From the NCBI GenBank assembly GCA_947369085.1, contig CANBJR010000020.1:1-38671 (forward strand): a DNA stretch of 38,671 nt. The letters run 5' to 3'. The notes under the pieces were generated by a model that was not told the origin of the DNA, ran no database searches, and worked only from the letters and a program-made list of their open reading frames with translations. Numbering within the stretch: position 1 is the first letter of the stretch; each line of letters starts with the position of its first letter. Made by a program: the position numbers and the translations under genes. Positions 23,174 through 30,166 of this stretch are shown here, piece by piece. The DNA comes from an uncultured Clostridia bacterium. Its GTDB lineage: Bacteria; Bacillota; Clostridia; Oscillospirales; Acutalibacteraceae.

Positions 23174-23558
23174 GATATTTACCTCTTTTTCTCCGCATTT
23201 AATATTATATTATGTTGTGACTGTAATCTTTAAATAAAATACAATCTCTCTCATATACATATTACACAAAAACGAGAAAAAAATCAACCTCTATTTACAA
23301 TTTTTCTTTAATTTTTTTATAGAGATTGCATAAACAGCAAAAAGTTACAATTTCGAAAGCAAATATAAACAACTTTTAATCTTTTTTCTTGGATTTATCA
23401 CTATAATAATACTTATTTGTGTTGTCTGTGTGAATAATGGAAATTTTTACTAATAACAATCAGGAAATTTAATAAAATATTTTTTATTACTTCAAAACAA
23501 TGTAACCGTTTTTGGATTTTGTAATAGTATGGTATTGTAAACGAAAGGAGGAAAGCGT
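23174..23558. promoter_or_regulatory. A/T-rich divergent intergenic region
   Basis: It lies between the PucR-type gene (minus) and the Cys-rich peptide gene (plus). A TATAAT-like box at about 23205-23210 on the minus strand may serve the regulator, but its -35 is weak. No gene or strong hairpin is visible in these 385 bases. Confidence 0.35.
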
Positions 23559-23687
23559 ATGTGTAACTTTTTCGGAAACGGAAACGGCAATTGCTGCACT
23601 TGGATTATTCTTCTTATCATCGTCCTCTGCTGCTGCGGCAACAACAATGGTTGTGAAAACAACAACAGCTGCGGTTGCGGTTGCTGA
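23559..23687 (+). CDS. 42-residue Cys/Asn-rich membrane peptide
   Basis: A strong ribosome site (AAAGGAGGAAAGCGT) precedes the ATG at 23559. The peptide opens MCNFFGNGNGNCC, has one hydrophobic helix (WIILLIIVL), then CCCGNNNG and an Asn/Cys-rich end (SCGCGC). Eleven of 42 residues are Cys. It should lie in the membrane with Cys-rich ends, possibly binding metal or forming disulphides. It is one of only two plus-strand genes in the window and is followed by a hairpin shared with the convergent ATP-grasp gene. I do not recognise the family; the shape recalls small spore- or envelope-associated peptides of Firmicutes. Confidence 0.75.
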   Translation: MCNFFGNGNGNCCTWIILLIIVLCCCGNNNGCENNNSCGCGC

Positions 23688-23743
23688 TAATTGAGTAACC
23701 GTCACTTAAAATAAGCTTTTAGCTGAGGACGTTCATAATAAAT

Positions 23744-23766
23744 GGGCAGGCATTTTGTGCCTGCCC
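23744..23766. terminator. Bidirectional terminator between convergent genes
   Basis: A perfect 8-bp stem GGGCAGGC/GCCTGCCC with a 7-base loop is followed on the plus strand by TTAAAATTTT and on the minus strand by ATTTATTATG. It ends the Cys-rich peptide gene, and the ATP-grasp gene from the other side. Confidence 0.8.
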
Positions 23767-23774
23767 TTAAAATT

Positions 23775-24794
23775 TTAGTAGGTAAAATCAGGAACGTATT
23801 TTTTAATTGTTGGGAGCATTCCAATTTTATCGGGAGTGTGCGGCGGAAGCTGCCAGAAGTCGTGAGCGCAGTAGGTGTTGCCTTCAATAATCGCAGGTCC
23901 GTTAGGAGTAATTGCAACATCCCAACCGATATATCTTATCTGAGGTACAATTGTGGCTGCTTTAAGGCACATATCAACAGCTTCTTTAACAAACGGAAGC
24001 TGGTATCCCTGAATTTTTACGTGAGTATCGGGGTGCTCGGTATAAATAATACCCTTTGTTGTATCGCCTGAATGAGCAGGATATTTCATCTTGCCTGTTT
24101 CGATGTCAACAGGCGTAAACAAACAGTTATTATCTACAACACTGTCTCCCTTTCCCATTTTCTGAACAATATAAACGCAGTGCGGAACCTTGTCGTTGTC
24201 AAGAACAGTGATTACACGCATACTGTTTACAGCGTTAGGATAGAGTTTTGAAAGTGCAGGATGCTGCTTGATGTTATCTTCAATTGTGCAAAATCCCTTG
24301 TCAACAAGATATTTGTAAAGCTCGTCAAAATCTTTAAAATCGCTTACCTTTAATCTTTCACAGCCGATACCGCACTCCTTGTCCTGCATTTTGCAGAAAA
24401 GGTATTCCCTTGACTCAACAAATTTTTTGACGTCCTCTTTTGACGACTTTTCCATTTGGAGATATCCTCTGCCGATATAATCCTTGAAAAGCTCGTTAAA
24501 CTCGTCCTTGTTATCAAAAAGATGTGCGTACTCGGTATCATTCATAAACATATTAAGCTTTTTACTGATAAGACGTGTAACAAACGTTTTGCGCTGTTCC
24601 TTGTTGAGATTGTAGAATGCAAAAATCTCGTAGTCATAGTAGCCTGCACCGTAACGCTTTGCGCACCAGAGCATATCAAAGAAAATTACAATGCTGTTTT
24701 TGCCCGATCTTTCGTGAACATCCTTTATTGCCTTTTTCATCTTGCCAAAACTTGCGTTCTTTAATACTCTGAAAATATATCCCTTATCTGCCAT
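23775..24794 (-). CDS. ATP-grasp protein of the sugar-transfer-associated type
   Basis: The 339-residue protein has ATP-grasp features in its C-terminal half: NSMRVITVLDNDKVPHCVYI near residue 190, GKGDSVVDNNCLFTPVDIET, and the end motif YIGWDVAITPNGPAIIEGNT, where Asp, Glu and Asn would bind Mg-ATP. It resembles the alpha-L-glutamate ligase-related family found next to glycan and cell-surface biosynthesis genes. Such enzymes join an acid to an amine or thiol using ATP; the substrate here is unknown. The ATG at 24794 follows CAGGAGTGGTATAAA. It lies 82 bases after alr on the same strand, and a role in cell-wall or surface glycan modification would fit that neighbour. Confidence 0.75.
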   Translation of the reverse strand: MADKGYIFRVLKNASFGKMKKAIKDVHERSGKNSIVIFFDMLWCAKRYGAGYYDYEIFAFYNLNKEQRKTFVTRLISKKLNMFMNDTEYAHLFDNKDEFNELFKDYIGRGYLQMEKSSKEDVKKFVESREYLFCKMQDKECGIGCERLKVSDFKDFDELYKYLVDKGFCTIEDNIKQHPALSKLYPNAVNSMRVITVLDNDKVPHCVYIVQKMGKGDSVVDNNCLFTPVDIETGKMKYPAHSGDTTKGIIYTEHPDTHVKIQGYQLPFVKEAVDMCLKAATIVPQIRYIGWDVAITPNGPAIIEGNTYCAHDFWQLPPHTPDKIGMLPTIKKYVPDFTY

Positions 24795-24876
24795 TTTATA
24801 CCACTCCTGTTTTATATCAAATGATTAAATTAAAAACGTGTTTTTGCCCCGATTTCATAATGTGTTATATGTCGAA

Positions 24877-26010
24877 TTAATCGTTAAGACACTCAACTTC
24901 ATAAATTCGAGGAACTCGCTTTGAAATTCCGCATACAATCTCGTCAACATTAGTATTGAGCAAATCAGCCATCCATAATACACTTAGTTTGTCATTAAGC
25001 AGTGCAACGGTATCTCCACGCTTAACGTCACCTATATCTGTGACATCAACCATAAACTGATCCATACATACTCTGCCGATAATCGGCGCTTCTTTGTCAT
25101 TTATCATAACTCTGCCGATATTTGAAAGCCGCCTGCTGTAGCCGTCGGCAAAGCCAACGGGAATTGTCGCAATTTTGGTCGGTCTTTTCGTTACAAACGT
25201 TCCGCCATAGCCAACCTCTGTTCCTTCAGGGACTTCTTTTACCATAACTACATACGTATACCAACTCATCACCTGCCGAAAATCTTCTTTGAACCATTCA
25301 TCCTCATCAATCGGACACAGCCCAAAAAGAATATCTCCTGCTCTTACGGCGTCAAGCTGTGTTTCAGGGCGAAGAAGAATTGCGGGGCTGTTTGCAACGT
25401 GCTTACATGGGATTTCTATTCCCTCTTTTTCAAGCCTTGCAATCATATCAAGATACTGATTGTATTGCTCTGTTGCACTTTTGCCGTCATTTTCATCTGC
25501 ACGTGAAAAATGAGTAAATGCACCTGTTATTTTCAGGTTTTCCATTTCATTAATTTTTTTGATAATCGGAATTGCAGAATCGTTTGCAGGAAATCCTATT
25601 CTGCTCATACCTGTATCAATCTTGATGTGTATCGGCTGAACAACTCCGCTCCATTTTGCAAGCAAATTTAATTTTTCAGCCGTATCAAGAGAAAATATAG
25701 TAGGTGTTAGATTGTATTTAATAAGGTTTTCAAGCTGTCCGTCACAGGTATCGCCAAGCAGAAGTATTGGCTCAACCGCTCCTGCCTTGCGAAGCGAAGC
25801 ACCCTCTTCCCAAACAGCAACGGCATATCTTTCAACACCGCATTTTTTCAGGGTCGGATAAATACCTTTTTCGCCATGACCGTAGCCGTCACCCTTTAGA
25901 ACAGCCATTATTTCAACGTCCTTGTCAAGACGGCTTCTGATATTTTTAATATTGTGTTCAATAGCACTAAGGCTTACTACAGCTTCAGTTCTTTGCGCAA
26001 GCTTTCTCAA
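24877..26010 (-). CDS. alr: Alanine racemase
   Basis: This PLP enzyme interconverts L- and D-alanine to supply D-Ala for peptidoglycan. The PLP lysine lies in AVLKGDGYGHG, where most enzymes have AVVKANAYGHG; the second catalytic residue, Tyr, lies in EVGYGGTF. HIKIDTGMSRIGF, FTHFSRAD and VGFADGYSRRLSN are further family motifs, and the C-terminal beta domain has GRVCMDQFMVDVTDIG. I chose the TTG at 26010, seven bases after GAGGG, giving 377 residues beginning at RKLAQRTEAVVSL. A TTG at 26064 would add 18 residues without a clear site. No ATG is available near the start. Confidence 0.9.
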   Translation of the reverse strand: MRKLAQRTEAVVSLSAIEHNIKNIRSRLDKDVEIMAVLKGDGYGHGEKGIYPTLKKCGVERYAVAVWEEGASLRKAGAVEPILLLGDTCDGQLENLIKYNLTPTIFSLDTAEKLNLLAKWSGVVQPIHIKIDTGMSRIGFPANDSAIPIIKKINEMENLKITGAFTHFSRADENDGKSATEQYNQYLDMIARLEKEGIEIPCKHVANSPAILLRPETQLDAVRAGDILFGLCPIDEDEWFKEDFRQVMSWYTYVVMVKEVPEGTEVGYGGTFVTKRPTKIATIPVGFADGYSRRLSNIGRVMINDKEAPIIGRVCMDQFMVDVTDIGDVKRGDTVALLNDKLSVLWMADLLNTNVDEIVCGISKRVPRIYEVECLND

Positions 26011-26184
26011 AACAAAGCCCTCTTTCAATATTGAAATACTGCGAATTATCGCAAACTTATTCAACTCTGCACTTTCTTAGTTTATTAGTATATCATATAT
26101 TTTTCTGTTTTACAATAATAAAACTCTTATTTCGATTAAATGTAATATTTCATCAATTATTTTACTTGCAATTTCTATCAGATA

Positions 26185-26219
26185 AAAGAATCCTCCGAAT
26201 AAAATTCGGAGGATTCTTT
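26185..26219. terminator. Strong rho-independent terminator after amylase 1
   Basis: A perfect 16-bp stem (AAAGAATCCTCCGAAT with its complement) and 3-base loop lies between alr and amylase 1. T-runs within the arms allow it to work on both strands. It ends the amylase 1 transcript 33 bases past the stop. Confidence 0.9.
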
Positions 26220-26251
26220 CTTATATTTATAAAGTGAGACAAATGAGCGTA

Positions 26252-28747
26252 TTAAACGTTATAATCAGACCAAGTACCGTTTTCGTAAATCTTGTTCATT
26301 CCGTTGATTGTTAAATCACCTGTCTGACTACCGTTTTCGCCGTTGTTGAAAATAATCATGGTAGCGTCTGACGGAACTTCCACACGATAAACATTATTAC
26401 CCATGCTTTCGGTTTCAACGCCGGGCCAAGAGGTCATTGTAGTATTGCTCTTGCTCCAGTAATAAGCCATTACCTTGCTCCAATTATCGGTATTCTTAAA
26501 GTAGAGATAATTCTTAGCTACAGGTGCAGTTGAAGTTTCAGGCTCGGTAGGTGTTTCACCGCCTACGTATGTGCCGCAGAAAGAACCTTCATATGCAAGA
26601 TCTGCAAGATAGCACTGAATAGCCGTAGCGTCCTTTACATTAACAACACCGTTCTGGTCAACATCAGCAGCCGTAAAAGCATCACCTGTAAGTTCGCTGA
26701 TTTCAGCAGCATGAAGCTGAGCATCAGTTGCATCTGAAATAGTGATTGTACCGTTTAAATCAACATCGCCAATAAGAACCTTGTTCTGCGGCTGTGTTGT
26801 CGGCTGAGTTGTTGAGGGCTGTGCAGTTGTAGCAGGCACTGTTGTAGGATTAGTATATCCGGGCTCTGTGGGATATGTTACAGTTTTGCTTTCTTTTGTA
26901 AATGTATAAGTAGCAGAAGTTGTGTTTTTACCGTCTGTAGCAGTAAGTACAACAGTGTACTCTGTACCGAGTGCATCGCCTGCGCCGATAGTAAATGTGG
27001 TATCCTCAGTATATTTTACAGCAGCACCGCCATTGATGCTGTATGTACCGCTTGTTGCGTTATCAAGACCAACAGTAATATCAATTGATTCAGCAGCAAA
27101 GTTCTCTCTGGGAGCTTCAATTGTGCTTCTGGGTACTGATGTAGTGTTGTAAACTACTGCAATACCGTCCTCGTTTCCGATTGTACCCTTGATTGTACCG
27201 CCTGAAACAGTAAATGTGCTGCCTGTTATCTGATCGGTGTAAGTACCGTCTTTCATCTTGCCGCCGAGGTTTACGCTTACAGCGCCCGCACCCTTTGTGC
27301 TGACGAGAACAACACCGCTGTTGCCTCTTACGTTATAGAAAAGTGAGTCGCCTGAATTTCCAAGGCTTTCGCTCTGACCAACGAAGTGGTTTCTGAAACG
27401 GTTAACCTCTGCAACGCAGGTGTCCATCCATGTTAATGTTCCGACCTCACCCATCTGAGTCTGTCTGATTTCCTTAGCCATCTGATTCGGGTCTTTTCTT
27501 GCATCGTAACCGTTCTGGTCGCCGTTAAGTCTTTCGTATGAATAGTAAGGTCTTGCAAAATAAAGACCAGTTGAATCTTTTCTCGATGCTACAATAGCCC
27601 ACGCCTTGTTAATTGTTGAGTCATTGCTGTCATACGACGAGCCGCCGCCCATATATGTATCGTGAGATTCAGCCCAGAGAACTACTTTATTTCCCTGACC
27701 GTGAGCATATCCGCAATAACTTGAGTTTGACGCTCCGCCAACCTGTCCGTATTTTAGTGAATTTCTGATGTTGTCACCTGTTGAGTTGTCGGTAACTGAC
27801 ATCTTGCTGAGGTAATAGTTTTCAGCGGCATTGCTGTCAATTCTGTTAAGAACTTCGCCGTAATAGTAGGGTGTAAAGTTCTTTGTGCTCTTTGCATAGC
27901 TTGTTGCGCCGTCAAGAACTACATCCCAGAAATCACTTGCAAATGCAGAATCATCTGCCGGTGTTTCAATATGCTTTGCAGCGTCAAATCTGAAGCCGTC
28001 AGCACCGTTATCTATACATTCCTTGAGGAGGTTGAGAATCATATTCTGAACCTTCTTGTCGCCTGTGTTAAGGTCAGGCATACCCATATTACCCTGAGTA
28101 ACGTCAAAACGTCCATCACTTGTATGAACCCAGCTTGTGCTGATATGCCAGTAAGAGGGGTCGGTGAGCATATCGGGATTCCAGAATGTTCCTACCTGAG
28201 GAGAGATATCCCCCATAACCTCTTCAACAGAGCCGATTTTCCAACCCTGAATATTGCCCATATGGTTTGCGACAATATCAACAATAACTTTGATTCCGTA
28301 CTTTTCTGCTTCATCGCACATAGCCTTAAATTCAGCCTTTGTGCCGTACCATGTGTAACCGTTGTCACAAATTTCTTCGGCTACGGGCTGATAGCTTTTC
28401 CACCAGTTGCCGTCATTACCGCCTGTGCCGTCAGGAATACCTACATTACCGTAAGCAGTTCCTTCCCAGTAATAGTCCTTAGGCTGAGTTACCGGTGAAG
28501 TCTGCACGGCAGTGTAGCCGGCTGCTGCAATCTGTGGAAGATACTTTTTGATGTTGTTGTACGACCAGTTCCAACAGTGAAGAATAACGCCTTGCTGAAC
28601 GCTGTCAGGCTGCTCGAAGTCGATAGTAGATGATGAAGCTGCAACTTCACCACTGTTTGTCGTTACGGCCGATATTCCGGCAACGGATGATGACATTACC
28701 AATACAGAAGCCAGTAACGAACTAATGATTTTCTTACTCCATTTCAT
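26252..28747 (-). CDS. Secreted GH13 alpha-amylase with dockerin and CBM26-like module (amylase 1)
   Basis: The ATG at 28747 follows GGAGAAATTAAAA; a TTG five codons earlier overlaps that site. The 831-residue protein has a signal peptide (about residues 1-28), a GH13 barrel (about 45-520), a beta-sheet linker domain, a Thr/Pro linker, a dockerin (about 655-720) and a CBM26-like module (about 745-831). Catalytic motifs are DIVANHMGN (region I), GFRFDAAKH (Asp255, nucleophile), YYYGEVL (Glu298, acid/base) and WAESHDTY (Asp363). The dockerin loops are DVDLNGTITISDATDAQ and DVDQNGVVNVKDATAIQ. The enzyme should cut alpha-1,4 links in starch outside the cell while held on a cohesin scaffold. It is divergent from the AraC-type regulator. 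Catalytic-site identity is firm; the subfamily is not assigned. Confidence 0.93.
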   Translation of the reverse strand: MKWSKKIISSLLASVLVMSSSVAGISAVTTNSGEVAASSSTIDFEQPDSVQQGVILHCWNWSYNNIKKYLPQIAAAGYTAVQTSPVTQPKDYYWEGTAYGNVGIPDGTGGNDGNWWKSYQPVAEEICDNGYTWYGTKAEFKAMCDEAEKYGIKVIVDIVANHMGNIQGWKIGSVEEVMGDISPQVGTFWNPDMLTDPSYWHISTSWVHTSDGRFDVTQGNMGMPDLNTGDKKVQNMILNLLKECIDNGADGFRFDAAKHIETPADDSAFASDFWDVVLDGATSYAKSTKNFTPYYYGEVLNRIDSNAAENYYLSKMSVTDNSTGDNIRNSLKYGQVGGASNSSYCGYAHGQGNKVVLWAESHDTYMGGGSSYDSNDSTINKAWAIVASRKDSTGLYFARPYYSYERLNGDQNGYDARKDPNQMAKEIRQTQMGEVGTLTWMDTCVAEVNRFRNHFVGQSESLGNSGDSLFYNVRGNSGVVLVSTKGAGAVSVNLGGKMKDGTYTDQITGSTFTVSGGTIKGTIGNEDGIAVVYNTTSVPRSTIEAPRENFAAESIDITVGLDNATSGTYSINGGAAVKYTEDTTFTIGAGDALGTEYTVVLTATDGKNTTSATYTFTKESKTVTYPTEPGYTNPTTVPATTAQPSTTQPTTQPQNKVLIGDVDLNGTITISDATDAQLHAAEISELTGDAFTAADVDQNGVVNVKDATAIQCYLADLAYEGSFCGTYVGGETPTEPETSTAPVAKNYLYFKNTDNWSKVMAYYWSKSNTTMTSWPGVETESMGNNVYRVEVPSDATMIIFNNGENGSQTGDLTINGMNKIYENGTWSDYNV

Positions 28748-28775
28748 TTTTAATTTCTCCAACTTCTAAAACTTC

Positions 28776-28795
28776 GGCAAGATTCCCCTCTTGCC
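28776..28795 (-). promoter_or_regulatory. Perfect hairpin in the amylase 1 leader
   Basis: GGCAAGA and TCTTGCC pair perfectly around a 6-base loop (GGGGAA on the minus strand), 29 bases before the amylase ATG. It has no T-run, so an mRNA-stabilising stem or protein-binding operator is more likely than a terminator. Confidence 0.55.
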
Positions 28796-28884
28796 ATGAC
28801 TTAATTATTATATTATAATATATATGAAATATCTTGTACTAAAATACTCATTAATGATACTATTCTATTTTATTTGAGGTTTTT

Positions 28885-29790
28885 ATGAAAAAATTTATCG
28901 AAAATCTGAGTGATAAAAAAACTGAATTCAAAGAATCGGATATACCGTTTAGATACTATCATTTTGACTATTCCGACGGCTTTTCAGGCTTTCAGTTTCA
29001 CTGGCACGAAGAAATTGAAATTCACTATGTTGTCAGCGGAAGCGGAAGCTTCTTTATTGACGACACGGAATACAGCGTTGAAAAAGGCGATATAATCTTT
29101 ATTGCGCCGCGAATTATTCACAGCGGAAAATCAAATAACAACGACCTTGTTGACATTTGCTATATTGTGGACAACGACTATCTTATGTCAAAAAACAACG
29201 AGTACAACACCGATAAATTTTTTACCGAGCTGATTAACGCAAAAATCGAATTACCTGTTATACGCTGTAAAAATGAGGGATATGAACAGCTAAAAAAGCC
29301 TTTGAAGCTGATAGATTCCTATGTTGAAAATCGAGAACCTTTTTTTCAGCTTGAAATCAAACGCAGTCTATTTGATTTTTTTATAGAACTGTACAAAAAT
29401 AATTATCTTTCAATGTCGCCTCAGTCATCAGATCGCAACGAAACGAAAAGTATTATTAAGCAGTCAATCAGCTATATTCAGCAGAATGCATCGGGCAAGC
29501 TTACGATTGATGAAATTGCATCTCATGTCGGTTTGAGTTCAAGTTATTTTATGAAGCTTTTTAAGGAAAGCACAAAAATGACATGCGTTGAGTACATAAA
29601 AATTCTGCGTCTTAACAATGCCGCAAATATGCTTAAAGAAACAGAGGAAAGTATTTTGCAGATTGCACAAAGCTGCGGATTCTTTAATCTTTCACTTTTT
29701 AACAGAGAATTCAAAAGATACTATTCTATCACACCGAGCTTGTACAGAAAAAAATACAAAATGTCTGAAATTGAATTTATGACATTTTAA
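28885..29790 (+). CDS. AraC-family transcriptional regulator, probably of the starch locus
   Basis: The 301-residue protein has a cupin sensor domain (about residues 20-110) containing FHWHEEIEIHYVVSGSGSFF and VEKGDIIFIAPRIIHSG, where the His residues could hold a metal or sugar. A double helix-turn-helix AraC domain fills about 195-298, with KLTIDEIASHVGLSSSYFMK and ILQIAQSCGFFNLSLFNREF. The ATG at 28885 has only GAGG five bases upstream. It is divergent from amylase 1 (138 bases apart) and convergent with amylase 2, so local control of starch breakdown is likely but inferred from position. Its effector could be maltose or a malto-oligosaccharide. Confidence 0.88.
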   Translation: MKKFIENLSDKKTEFKESDIPFRYYHFDYSDGFSGFQFHWHEEIEIHYVVSGSGSFFIDDTEYSVEKGDIIFIAPRIIHSGKSNNNDLVDICYIVDNDYLMSKNNEYNTDKFFTELINAKIELPVIRCKNEGYEQLKKPLKLIDSYVENREPFFQLEIKRSLFDFFIELYKNNYLSMSPQSSDRNETKSIIKQSISYIQQNASGKLTIDEIASHVGLSSSYFMKLFKESTKMTCVEYIKILRLNNAANMLKETEESILQIAQSCGFFNLSLFNREFKRYYSITPSLYRKKYKMSEIEFMTF

Positions 29791-29818
29791 ATCGAATAAC
29801 CCAATACAGATATAATAC

Positions 29819-29856
29819 AAATCACCCCGAAGTCCACTTGAACTTCGGGGTGATTT
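29819..29856. terminator. Strong bidirectional terminator between the AraC gene and amylase 2
   Basis: AAATCACCCCGAAGT and ACTTCGGGGTGATTT pair perfectly over 15 bp with an 8-base loop, and runs of A and T end the arms. It lies just past the downstream CBM26 frame, so that frame is part of the amylase 2 transcript. Confidence 0.88.
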
Positions 29857-29881
29857 TCTGCAATGATTAATTCCGTTTTAA

Positions 29882-30166
29882 TTATCCGTTGTATGTTGAC
29901 CAGTTGCCGTCTTTATAAATCTTGTTTGCTCCGGCAAGTGAGAGGTCATCGGTCTTATTATTTCCGTCGTTAAAGATGATATATGTTGCTTCTGACGGAT
30001 ACTTAATGCGATAAACATTGTTGCCAACGTTCTCCATATCAACGCCGGACCATGAAGTTAATCCTGTATTGCCATCGCTCCAGTAGTAAGCTTTTACGCT
30101 GCTCCAATTATTTGAATTGTAGTAGTATACATAATCACCTGATGGAGTAGTAGGTGTAGGAACGTC
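29882..30166 (-). pseudogene. CBM26-like module cut off from amylase 2 by one in-frame TAA
   Basis: After the TAA at 30167-30169 the same frame stays open for 94 codons to a second TAA at 29882-29884. It begins with a linker (DVPTPTTPSG) and continues with a complete CBM26-like module: DYVYYYNSNNWSSVKAYYWS, GVDMENVGNNVYRI, ATYIIFNDGNNKT and KIYKDGNWSTYNG. It closely resembles the preceding module of amylase 2, residue for residue over most of its length. There is no ATG or ribosome site for separate translation. Either a nonsense change removed a second starch-binding module, or stop readthrough produces a longer enzyme. Confidence 0.85.

Noticed and set aside
27971..28498. 175-codon plus-strand frame opposite amylase 1
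   Set aside because: It is antisense to the GH13 catalytic domain, with no ribosome site and no recognisable product.
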